Shown here one piece after another: positions 39,401 to 51,000 of a DNA stretch of 64,000 bases. Made by a program: the position numbers and the translations under genes. The DNA is taken from positions 1,853,434-1,917,433 of the forward strand of contig CAUYUJ010015726.1 in the NCBI GenBank assembly GCA_963575745.1, given 5' to 3'. Every line of letters begins with the position of its first letter. The first letter of the stretch is position 1. The notes under the pieces were generated by a model. It had not been told where the DNA came from, did not search any database, and saw nothing but the letters and a program-made list of their open reading frames with translations. Origin of the DNA: Prorocentrum cordatum (lineage: Eukaryota; Sar; Dinophyceae; Prorocentrales; Prorocentraceae).

Positions 39401-42012
39401 TTTTTCTCGGCGGCCGAGGGCGCAACCTATGCCGCAACCAGTGGCAGACGCTTGTATCCTCGGCGCCGGAGGGCGCAACCTATGGCGCAACCAATAACAG
39501 GCGGTTGTATTCTCGACGGCCGAGGGCGCAACGCATGGCGCAACCAATGGGTATCGGTTATATATGCTGCGGCCGAGGGCGCAACCTATGGCGCAACGAA
39601 GCGGAGATGGTTTTGCTTTCGGCCGCCGAGGGCGCAACCTAAGGCGCAACCGATCGGAGTGGGTTTTACCCCCAGCCGCCGAGGGCGCAGCCGATGGAGT
39701 AACCAATGCGAGACGGTTTCATTTTGCCAACAAAATTCCAATTGAGTGACTGACCAATTTTGACTGACTGATTGGCTGACCGACAAATTGGTCGCACCCG
39801 TTACGCGTCGATTTTGATATCGGCCGCCGAGGGCGAAACCTATGGCCGCCGAGGGCGCAACCTATGGCGCAACCAGTAGCATGCGGTTTTAGGTTGGCCG
39901 CCGAAGGCGCAACCTATGACGCAACCGCTAGGAGACGTTTTTCTCTCGGCGGACGAGGGCGCAACGCATGGTGCAACCGGTAGCAGGCGGTTGTATTCTC
40001 GGCGGCCGAAGGCGCAACCTATGGCGCAACCAGTAGGAGACGGCTCTATCCTCGTCGGCCGAGGGCGCAACCTACTGCGCAACCGATAGAAAACGGTTTT
40101 ATTTTCGGCCGCCGGCCGTAGGCATTTTGGCTCATGCCTGGCGCGCGTCGTCGGTTCAAGGGTGGCCCTGTGGCGAAAGCCAGCTGGGCGCCCTTCGCTC
40201 CGCGCGCTCCGCATGATGGCTCGGGGGGCGGCGGAAGAAAGCTGCCCGCGGCGTACTTCGAGAGATCGCAGGCTGGCTAGGCGCCGAGCCCGCGATGCCT
40301 GCGAGCGGGGGTTCTGGAGAGCCCTGCACGGCCGAGGAGACCCACCCTGCCGCGGCGCTGCGCTCGCGGTCCTGGCGGAGGACGTGGCCAGGCGCAAGCG
40401 GCTGTCGCGCGGGGTGTTGGCCTCGCGTGTCCTCGGCACCAAGTCGGCTCCTGGCGAGGTGCTCATCAGGAACTGCTCCCAGCATGCGCGGGACCTCCCT
40501 GCGGAGGGGGCGGGATTGGCGCACTGGCGAGCAGCCGCGCGCGGCCCGCGCCTCGGCTCTGAAGGCCCGCCAACTGCTGTTGCTCCTGATGTCCTTCCCG
40601 ATGCTGGGCGTTGCGAAGTGCTGCGTGATGATCGTCTACCGTTTCTGGTGACGCAGGCGACGGTCGACTGCGATCCCTCTGAGGGCGAGGGTGCCCTGGG
40701 CGGCGGGCGGAGCGTCCGGGCCTTCCTCCGGGACTCGCCTCAGCCCAGCGGCGGGGTTGCGGCTTTCGCCTGCCGTGCGTTCGGAACCGACGGGAGCATC
40801 CCCACTGGTCAGGCCAACGCTGAAGGGGAGGTGCTTGCGGCCGTCGTTGCTCTGGACAGCGGCTCGTCTCATGCTTCGGGTTGTCCCTCTTCCGCTACCG
40901 CGCCTTCGGTACTGCGAGTTGATGCGCCCGAGTTCGTGCCCTCAGCCCAGGAGTCAAGATTGTGCGCCGAGAAGGCCTACAACTACCCGTTGAAGGAGTG
41001 CTTCGTGTTGCCCGATGGGTGCCCTCCGCTTCCGAGGTGCACCTGCGGCGCCATCGTGTTCTCGGGCATCTCCGCTGCTGCGTTGCCGCCTTTCGTCAGT
41101 CTCAGCGGAGGGGGATGCCGGCGCCGTGGCTGCTGCGGGGGCGCTGGCGGCCCAGGCTCCTCAGGGGTGGGCGCCACACCGATGACATCGACGCCTTCTT
41201 CGGCGTCGACGCGGGATTGCATCCGCGGGGCCTTGTGCGACTCGCCGACTCTGTACATCTTCTCCACTGGCCGCAAGGCGGCGGCTTGGTGGCTGGCGCG
41301 TATGGTGATCGCCGAGAAGTGGCTCGGGTGCTGCTCCATTTTTGTGGGGCGCTTGCTGCCGCCAGCTGTTCTGTCTTCGGCAAGCGGCTCGGGCTCTTCT
41401 GGAGCCGATGGCGGTGATCCTCCTGGGCGTGCTCTCCCTGTGTTGGTGTGGGTGGAGACGGGGGGCGCTTTTGTCGACCTGACCTGCCGTAGAGCTGCAA
41501 GTCTTTTCCCGAGAGCGGGTGCTCTCGGTGCAGTGCGGCGCCTCCTGAGCGACCGCGGAGGATAAGCGGGGGCCCTAGCCTTCGAGGGCCCTCGTGTGCT
41601 GCGCCGCGCGTGCGAGGCGTAGAAGCTGGGACGGGCGTGCTGCGCGCTCCTAGGCTGCTGAGGAAGAAAAATTTTCGGCCGCCGAGGGCGCAACCTATGG
41701 CGCAACCAATTAGGAGAACGTCTTATTTCCTGTCAACGAGGGCGCAACCAATAGGGGACGTTTTGATTCGCGGCCGCCGAGGGCGCAACCTATGGCGCAA
41801 CCAATAGGAGACGGTTTTACTGTCGGCCGCCGAGGGCGCAACCCATGGCGCAACCAATCGCAGGCGGTTGTATTCTTGGCCGCTGCGGGCGCAACCCATG
41901 GCGCAACCGATAGCAAACGGTTTTATTCTCGGCCGCCGAGGGCGCAACCTATGGCGCAACCAATAGCAGGCGGTTTTATGTTCGGCGGCCGAGGGCGCCA
42001 GCAATAGAGGGC

Positions 42013-42060
<48 letters not shown>

Positions 42061-45000
42061 CCGGCCGCCGAGGGCGCAACCTATGGCGCAACCAATTAGG
42101 AGAAACTATTGCTTTCGGTCAACGGGGGCGTGACCACTAAGAGAGGTTTTTATTCGCGGCCGCCGAATGCGCAACCTATGGCGCAACCAAGGGGAGACGG
42201 TTTTACTGTCGGTCGCCGAGGGCGCAACTCATGGCGCAACCACTCGCAGGCGGTTGTATCCTTGGCCGTTGCGGGCGCAACCCATGACGCAACCGATAGC
42301 AGACGGTTTTACTCTCGGCCGCCGAGGGCGCAACCTATGGCGCAACCAATAGCAAGCGCTTTGATTCCCGGCGGCCGCGGGCGGAACCTATGGCGCAACC
42401 AATGGGAGACGGTTTTATATTTGGCCGCCGAGGGCTTAACTCATGGCGCAACCACTTCGGAGAAAGTTTTTTGTTCGGTCAACGAGGGCGCAACCAATAG
42501 GAGACGTTTTTATTCGCGGCCGCCGAAGGCGCAACCTATGGCGCAACCAAGAGGAAACGGTTTTACCGTCGGTCGCCGAGGGCGCAACTCATGGCGCAAC
42601 CAATCGCAAGCGGATCTATCTGCGGCCGCTGCGGGCGCAACCCATGACGCAACCGATAGCAGACGGTTTTATCGTATGCCGCCGAAGGCGCAAACCATGG
42701 CGCAGCCAATGGCAGCCGCGACGGATTCATTTTGCGCGGACGAGGGCGCAACGAATTGCGCAACCAATAGGTCGCGGCGCTATCCTCGGCGATCGGGCCA
42801 TCTAGGGCGAGAGCCATCAGGAGCGAAGAAGACCGAGATGCCAGGGAGAGGAGGATGAACTGGAGGAGGAAAGGAACAACGAGGACAAGGTCCTAGACCA
42901 GGACGACAAGGAGGAGCTGGAGCTGGAGGAAGACCAGGAAAATGGGGAGGACGACGGTGACGACGGTTGGATGGGGAGGAGGACGAGAAGGAAGGCGAGT
43001 AGTACGAAGACGAGGTGTCGGCGCTCGAATGCGCGCGGGGTTACGCCCGATTTATGTTCGCCGTTTGGGCTGGCGGTAACGCTCAAGCGGCGAGCTGTCT
43101 TGTGATGTTGCGTTGCTGGTGGTCTGGCTGGTCTGGTTGGTCTGGTGGGAGTCTGTTCCTGGTTGGTCCGGCTGGTCTGGCTGGCTGTGAGCTGTGAGCT
43201 GCGGGGCCTGTGAAGGCTAAAAGAAGCCCGAGGCCCACAGAGCCCGTTGGCCCCAGGGCCTCAAGGGCCAACCCTAGGGGCCCCAAGGGAACCGCCAGGG
43301 GAAAGGGCGCGAAACGCCAAATGCGCGAAGCGCACGATTTCAAAGAAATCAGAAGGCAGCGGGGCGGAGGCGCACATCACGCCTGACAGCCCCCTCGCTG
43401 CATCAACAATGCGGGGCAGAAGACGCTGCCACACGCGCACGCCAAAAGAGGTGACGAGGGGCAAATACAACAGAAAGAGGAAAGTGATGCTGCATCACTC
43501 CCCTTCGTCACCTTCAGCGCGACGGCGTCTCTTGCGCCTGTCTTCGCGCGCCGTCTCTGCTGCGGCTGACCACTCAAGGAGGCTCGCTTCGTCGAGCCCG
43601 TAGGCGCTCAGCCAAGCCTCCCTCGAGGCCCCCGAGGAGTCAGGCGCCAGGGGCTCAGCCTCCGCCTCACCTGCTGCCGCCGCGCCGCTGGGGGGCCCTC
43701 GGCCGGCGTCGGCGGCCACGCCGCCAGGTGCATCATCGGGGCGGACACCCAGCCACTCCAGGAAGCGCACCCTGGCGGCCATCGGCACCACGTCCTCCTT
43801 GCGCAAGCTGGGCACGGACGCTCCGACCCTCTTGCTGCCGCTGTGGGGCGTGCCAGCAGGGTGCCGCCCCTGCAGCCAGCGCGCCTTCTGGTCTCTCCTG
43901 CCCTTGGGAAACCCAGCCGACCCTGGGCACTGCTCCTTGAGCTTGGGCGCCGCACCTGAGCGCCCGCCCAGCCGCGCGTACGCCCCGCAGTGGGTGCACG
44001 CCATCAGCTCCTGCTCGGCGGCTCCCTCCCCGCACTTGGCGTAGGCCAGGACGTGGCCGACGACGACGAAGGCCGTCGCCCCGAGGGAGACGCCACCAGC
44101 GCGCGCCGCCGATGCCCACCTGTCGCCCGAACACGGGTCGGGAGGGCGGCTGCTGGCGGGCTCCACCACTGGCACTGCGAAGGATACGGCCGCCCGCTCG
44201 CTGCCCTCGGGGAGGCCCTCGCAGTCCTTGACCTCGATCCCCTGCCAGATGAGGGAGGCTTGCGCCACCCAGCACGAGAGCTCCCTCACCACCTCCATCG
44301 TGCCAAAGAACTCGCGCCTGGCAGCTGGGCTGGTACGGTGGAGCTCCGCCCCCGCCTTGGCCCAGCGGTCTGCATGTCCGTTGCCACGGAGGTCCGCCTC
44401 CGTGATCTTGCCATCCATCACGTCTCTGGCGGTGCAGTGGGCTGCGACCTTGGTCACCTTGAGCGTGTCCACGTCTAGCGACGCGTAGATCCCCTCCCAG
44501 AGGTGGGCGTTGGGCTTGTTGGCTGCCGTCGCGTACTTCTTACCCAACGTGAGGCAGCTGACCGTGGACGCACAGTCGATGAGGATCTCGTCAACGCTCG
44601 GGCCCAGAAAGCGAGACAGCATCCAGACCGCGAAATCCTCGCCGTCCTTCGCCGTCTGGAACGGGCAGAGGTCCTGGCGCACGCTGCCGTACACCGCGCA
44701 CTCCATGTTGCCGTCGGAGTCGCACTGCACGATGCTCCATCCCGCACGCCGCAGGCTCTCGTGCTCAGGGTCGAGCGCCGACCCATCCAGATAGAGCCGC
44801 CCCCCGAGAAGACCGTCAGCGGGGCGATTGCACCACATGACTGACATGGCGTCTGTCCTCGTGGCGGCCCTCGGTGGCTGAGGGAGCCAGCAGCGCGCGA
44901 AACATTCACCCGCCTCCTCGCCACGGCCGCGTGCACGATGCGCACAGCGCCGAAGGCGGTCAGAGGTAGAGTCACGCCTGGCCCCCGCAAGGACAGGACA

Positions 45001-48000
45001 CTCGAACAGCCTGTGCCAGAGGCTGCCGCGGGGGGCCTGACAGGCACAGCAGCGAGCGTGCTCCCTCTCTCCCGCCGAGTGCAGACGGGTCTGGGGCCAG
45101 TGGGCGTTGGAAAGGAAGCTCACCACCGCCGCTTTCTCCCTGTGGCTGAGCTTGCTGCCAGGCCCGAGGACCTCCGCGAAGGCCTCCCAGAACAGGGGCG
45201 ACTGGGGGAGCGCCCCGTGGCCGAGGCGGGCCAGCTCCGACTTGTCCGACGCGCGCCGTGCCCCTGCAGCAGCCAGCAGGCCCAGCTCGCGCGGCCCCAA
45301 CATGCGCAGGTCCAGGAGATGGCCGTCGTCGGTTGCGAGGCGGGCCCCTTGAACAAGCCTCCAGCCAACCCTGGAGAGCGAGAGGGCCAGGGCATCCACC
45401 GGCGTGCGGCAGTGCACCCAAGGGGCTGCTGCCCCCGCGTGCCTCTGCACTGCCTCCTGCACGGCCGACTCGAACATGCGCAGCGGGACCTCCCCCGACT
45501 GGAGGAGACTGGCCGCCATCTGCACCGCGGCACGAAGCAGCGCGGGGCTCGGGTCGAGATCGGTGGACTTCATGACCTCCACCACTCTGAGTCTCAACCC
45601 GAGCGAGGCGCCCTTAGGGAACTTCCCAGCTGAGCGTACCGCCGCCAGGCGCCACGAATGCAGCTCCCTATCAGGTACGCCAGTCACAGTGCGCCCCCAC
45701 AGCATCGCCGCGGTGGGCCCAGCACGATGGACCATCTCGGTAACCGCGCCAGCTGAGCGAAGCACCCCTAGCCTGCGTCCTCGGCGAAGGCCGCTGACCG
45801 CACGCACAGCTCCTTCATGAACTCCACGACGAGTGATGTTGGCGTCGGTGCCGAGGTTCCTCGCCTGAAGTCCCCTCTTGAAGGTAAAGCCATGCTCCGC
45901 CCAAGCCTCGGAGAGCTCCTTGGCGAGCTGCGGCGACGAGGCCAGGAAGACCGACTTACTCTCGTTGAGTGGGAGGTGCTGCTCACGCAGCTGTCGGACC
46001 ACTTCACAACTGGCGGCCACCATCTGCAGCTTCACGAGCCGAGCCGTGCCGACCGCCTGGAGAGAAATATCGTCGACAACATTCCTCGGCGTGACCAACG
46101 GGCTCGTCGCCCCCGCTGCCAGGAGGGCTCCCAGAACTGGGAGCTTCGCAACTGCTGTCGCACACGCACACCCAGCCAGCACCGTTCCCGTAGTGCCGAA
46201 GGCGGGGGAGGCCATGCCCGCCGCGAGGATCATCCTAGGGGCCTGGTAGGACGTGAGGAGGCCGCGCAGCAACCTGAGGTTGAACCCGAAACGTACCGCA
46301 TTCGCCCAGAGAACGTCGTGCCGCACGTGCTCGTAGAACTTGCTGATGTCCAGGAAGAGGCTCGCGGCCTCGAACTGCAGGTTCGACTTCGCGAACCCCG
46401 CGAAACAGTTGTGCAGCCAACCAGCCCTCTCACAGTCCCGCCCATCACGTCCCCAGAAGAAGGGGAAGTTGTGGTCAGCCTCCCAGCGCGCACAGCACGG
46501 TTGGCGGAGGCGCGACCAGAGCCGCAGGACCAACGGCAGCAGCGCGATGGGCCTTACCCCACCGTCTGCCTTCGGAATGAACACCATCAGGGAGACCTGC
46601 CCGTGGATCGATGCAGGGGCCTCGTCGTAGGCCGCCAGGATGTCCAGGATGCGCAGCTGCAGCGCCACTGGCAGAAGGAGGATCTGCCGAGGGTGCAGGG
46701 AGTCGCACCCGAGGCCCACCGAGGGGCTGTAGCGCTTGCAGGCTGCCTGGAGCTGCTCCAGCGAGATGGGGGGCAGCTGCCGCTCGCCCACGTCCCAGCT
46801 GCTGGCCCCTGCGCCCGAGGCAAACCCGTCCTGGAGCCAAAGCTTCTGCCAGACCCTCGTGAGTTCGCCAATCGCTGCCATGCCCACCAGCCTCCTGCCC
46901 GAGTCGGCATCCCTGACCGTCGGCGGGGGCGTCGCCTTCGAGAAGCGGTGGGCCAGGCGGCCGCCCTTCTCGACCGCTGTCTGGGCCCAGCTGCGCCAGG
47001 CCTGGGCGCTCTGAGCCGCATCGCGGCGCTGCGAAGCACAGAGCAGCCCTTGGAGGTCCCGAACTGCCTCAGGACTGCCGCGGACGCCCGCCTGGTACAC
47101 CAGGTCGCTCAACCGCTCAGGAGCAGCACCAGGAAGACCCTGACCGACCGAGTCGTCCGCCTCCTGCACCGCCTCCAGCAAGAGCTGCGCCCTGAGCTCG
47201 GCCTGGTGCTCGTACCAGTCCGCATGCCGAGGGTGCCATCGGCCCGTGCTCTCCGCGCGCACCCGCTGGAGGGCCACGTCGAGGCAACTCCTTAGGCGGT
47301 GCGTGAGGAGGCTGAACCTGAACCTGGCTTCCCGCCTGACAAGGGCGCTGAGCGGCTTGAGGGTCAGCCTCGGCCCCTCTCCTCTGCCGAGATGACGGGC
47401 CAGGTCAGCTTGGCCGATGCCGTGGATGCCGACCAGGGTGCCTTCTGCGGCTGCCGCCCACTCTCCGAAGGCGACGGAGAGGCTGGTCGGAGCAGAGCCC
47501 ACGTCCCAGGACCACGAGACCTCCCTGGACGTGACCTGCCCCTTCTTGCCAAACGAGTAGCGCACAATCTCCGCGTCCTCGTGTGCCCGAAGGAGCTCAG
47601 GGGCTACCTCGGGGAAGCGGGCGGGCCTGGACGGAACCTCGACCAACGCATCAGCCCGCGCATCCTGTAGGCGAAGTAGGACAGGACGATGAGGGTGCAG
47701 ACCAAAGCCCTCGAGCGTGGTGGCACAGGAGGCCGTGCATGCAGCCAACGCCGCAGAAGCCACGAACCAGTCGTAGAGGTGGTCACAGCCCTCTGCATGG
47801 CACGTCGCCTCCGAGGGCCCCAGGACGTGCCCCCGCACTGCCGCGGGCCAGCCCAACTCCTCCAGGGGCTCGGGCTCCATGTTGAAGTCCGCTTGGAGGA
47901 CCCACGGGATGTCTGCATCGAAGCCCGTCACCTCCGAGATGGCCGAAAACAAGTCGAGGTTGATGCCTCGGGGGCCCAGAGAGTGCTGAAAATAACCAGC

Positions 48001-51000
48001 AAGCACCAGAAGCCGAAGGCCCGAAGCTGCGGCAATCTCCACTCCGATGAGGCGGTGCCGCAAAGCCGAGGGCAGCGGGGCCGCAGACTCGTCGGCCTGC
48101 AAGCCGTCCCGCACCAGGATCGCCACGCCGCCTGAGGTCGCCAGAGGCCCCTGCTTCTCCGTCAACACTGCCGCGTGGAGGAAGGCCACGTACCCCAGGC
48201 CTCGAGCCTGAGCCGCCGCACTGGGCAGGCGCTCATGCGGGAGCCTCGTCTCCTGCAGCGCCACGACGTCGGGCCAGTAGTCGTACGCCTTGAAGAAGGC
48301 TTCAATCACCTCAATGCTCCTGCTCCAAGTATTGCCATTGCAGCCGAGCAAGACGAGGCCAGCTCGGAGCTGCTGGCCTCCTGCCCTGTCACCAGGCGGC
48401 GCCTTGCCGATGACGGCAGCCTCGCGAGCCGCACGCTCCTCAACGCCAGGCTCCATGTCCGCCGAGCCCCTGGTCGCGGGGCCCTCCGCCCCCACCAGGA
48501 CTGGAGGGGGGACCTGGCCCCGCGCTCCAGCGCTCCTAGACGGCGTCGGCGGGCTGCTCGCCTGCACGGGAGGTGGCCACCGCTGGGGGGGGGCCGTCCC
48601 TCCGCCCCTCCGGTAGCGAGCGGGGGGTGCGCTTGCCCTTCACCAACGGGACCGAGAGCTGCGACGTCGTGGGGCTGAATCCCACCGCTCTCGGCCCCTG
48701 ACTGGCCGTCGGGGGGCCACCTCGGTGTTCCCGACCGCGCCAGCTGGCTACTTCGGGCAAGGGCCTTGGGCGCCGCCCGCCGCCTGCGAGGGGCTCTGAC
48801 GCGCCAGCGGCCGTCGCAGCGCCGCCTCCACCTGTCCCAGCAGCTGGGCCCCCGAGCTGTGGAGGCTTGCCACACCAGCCCTCCTGCGTCACCCACGGCG
48901 CGGCCCGTACCCTGCAGCAGGAGCCACGGCAGCAGCCGCAGCCACCAAGGGGTCGCCGTCCGAGATGGCCGCCCCTTGCTCTGCGAGGGCCTTGGCGAGG
49001 CAGGGCTCCACCTGGGGCCACGCACCCAGAGTCGCTCCGTGCTGGCCACGGGCCACTGCGGGCCCGTAGGGTCCTTCCGCAGACCTGGCCCGTGGGGCGG
49101 GCGGCCCAGCCGCGGACTGGCCTGTCCGCGGGCCTCCAGGGGCGGGGGCGGCCACGGGCCCACCTGAGGACACGATGTCGAGCGGCATGTCATCGTCCTC
49201 AGTCGCGAGGCCGTCGTCGCCAACGCTGTCGCCCCAGCGCTTCCTGGCCGAGCTGCTGCGGGGTCTGAGCACGTCAGCGACCGCTTCCTTCTGCGTGTTG
49301 AGAATGTCGACGATCTCGGAGAACCTGGGGGGCAACTCAGCCCCGTGCTGCTTGAGGAGGTCCGACAGGGCCCCAACCTGCGTGAGCAGCCCCTGGACAG
49401 CGTCCCCGAGCGGGCTCGGCACACCACCGACTGCCGCGTTGGCCCTCTGGATCGCCTGCTGCGTGACCTTGGCCTTGGTCTCTTCCAGCTCAGCAATCTG
49501 CCCAGTAACTTCATCAACTCCCAACTCGGCCGCAGACAGCTGCTCCTGCTTCTCCGCGATGAGGTCACGCAGCTCAGCCGCCTGCAGCTGGAGCTTCTCC
49601 CTCTTGGTGCGGGCATTGGCCAGCTGACGCTCGACCTTCTGGATGGCGTTGGCCTCGATGTGGAAGACCGAGTGGGGCGGGCGCCCCGTCCGCTGGGCCT
49701 CCTGGGCCGACTGCTCGAGCGCGGCGACCTGGTCCCTGCCCTGCTGGAGGGCCTTCTCCGCCTCACGCTGGAAGTCCTCCGAGAGCCCGAGCTCCGCGGC
49801 CGCCTGGAGCTTGTCGACCCGCTCCTTGGCCGCCACGAGCTGCGCCTGGAGCTCATCGTACTGAGACTTGGCCTCTCCCAAGGAACGCTCACGCCGTGTC
49901 CTGCTGTTGGGGGCGCTGCTGGGTGCCGTGCTCCCTGAGAGGGCCCGCTGAGAGGCGGAGCGCCTCGCAGCGCGTTGGTCAGCTCTTCCCCTGGGCTGCT
50001 GCACGAACCCGTCGGCGTCCACCCGAGGGGAGACCTTGTCGGAGCGGTACTCCTTCGTCCATGGGGGGGCACTGGTGCCACACGCCTTGCACGTCCAACG
50101 CTTGTCGCACCAATTCCAAGCGTTGCAGCCACGCTTAGCACACAACCAGTAAGCCCTCCGAGCGAGCCCCGAGGCAACCGCCGACATGGCGGCTCACCGA
50201 GGGACTGGCCGCAGCTTGGCCGAGACACTCGGCCCTGCAGGAACGAAGAAGAACAAAATTGGCGAAGCTTCTGGCTCGTGGCAGAGCGCCCCTCGCGCTC
50301 AAGAACGCCCGACGGACTCGCGGTCGTCGGGTGCGCCATGGCCTTGAGCCAAAATGGCTACGGAGGGCCTGGCTGGCTGGTTGCGGTTGGTCTGGCTGGT
50401 CTGCTTGGTCTGGTTGGTCTGGTTGGTTTCGCTTTTTGCATTGCCTCTGGTCTGGCTGGTCTGGTTGGTCTGGTTCGAGCTTTGTCCTTAAACTTCAGCT
50501 GGGGATTCGGGCGAGAGTGGTGTAGGGGAGGGTTGCATCAAACCGAGCCTAGGGAAGGCGAGAGTCGTTTAGGGAAGGGCCGTCGGGGTGTCCTCATCGA
50601 GCCTCGGGAGGAGTCAGAACGTCACCGGGAGTCATGCGATTTGGTGGTCGGGCGTCTGACGCAAGCGCCTGGCGAGGGGGGCGGGTTGCGCGAGATCGAA
50701 TTGCTATCGCCGCGGAGGGGGCCTGACCATTCGAGCCTCTGGGCGAAACGGCCGTTCAATCTAACAGTATAAATATACTGTTCAAATGAAAGGCAGCTTC
50801 ACTTGAACCGTATATTCATACTGTTCAAATGGTGGGGGGGGGCATCACTTGAACAGTACAATTTTACTGTCCAGATGAAATGCGCCTCCACTTGAACAGT
50901 ATAACTATACGGTTCAAATGGTAGGCGCCCCCCACGGATACAATCATATTCAATCGTTCGAATTGGCGGAAGCATGTTTCGATCTCGTGGCCCCGCCCCC

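Larger units (their letters stand above)
40101..41684 (+). mobile_element. SL-bearing retrocopy inserted in the minisatellite
   Basis: Begins with an SL relic (40116-40136), ends in GAGGAAGAAAA (41660-41670) and is bounded by the direct repeat ATTTTCGGCCGCCG at 40101-40114 and 41671-41684. This is a reverse-transcribed SL-mRNA with a short A-rich end and a 14-bp target-site duplication. The array continues in phase after it. Confidence 0.85.
32391..43187 (+). repeat. Left arm of giant inverted repeat (outer part, to LINE insertion)
   Basis: Module order from the outside in: terminal CCTAGATGGGCGGCGCAGC unit (32391); GC-rich unit with microsatellite (33050-34480); left-only GC tract (34490-35400); GCGCGC/CCCAATGG array (35455-37370); 0.77-kb unit (37375-38140); GGCGCAACC minisatellite (38150-42800) interrupted by a retrocopy; 0.35-kb unit (42800-43110); TGGTCTGG repeat (43110-43187). 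Each except the left-only tract has a counterpart in opposite orientation in the right arm. The arm resumes at 50369-50470 after the LINE. Confidence 0.85.
43188..50368 (-). mobile_element. Complete SL-capped non-LTR retrotransposon (LINE)
   Basis: A 7.2-kb element on the minus strand: exact SL (50363-50343), 155-nt leader, ORF1 (50187-48889), ORF2 (48567-43495), about 300-nt 3' region ending in two GAGCTGT-type units (plus strand TGAGCTGTGAGCTG at 43188). Direct repeats CTGGCTGGCTG at 43177-43187 and 50369-50379 flank it. The right arm of the inverted repeat has the uninterrupted site (on the minus strand CTGGCTGGCTG then GTTGCGG, near 51760-51775). Five extra bases (50364-50368) lie between the SL and the target duplication. 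Confidence 0.9.

Noticed and set aside
38150-42800. CRISPR-like array
   Set aside because: Units are contiguous and degenerate with no constant repeat and unique spacers; the host is a eukaryote.
43199-43260. Inverted-repeat arm continuing past the LINE's 3' end (match of CTGCGGGGCCT to 51660)
   Set aside because: The minisatellite reads through correctly if the LINE starts at 43188, so this match is more likely an old LINE-related fragment in the loop or chance in GC-rich DNA.
48306-50339. 677-codon minus-strand ORF overlapping LINE ORF1 and the start of ORF2
   Set aside because: It is Arg/Ser-rich shadow translation of GC-rich coding DNA. The other frame carries the zinc finger and coiled coil expected of ORF1.
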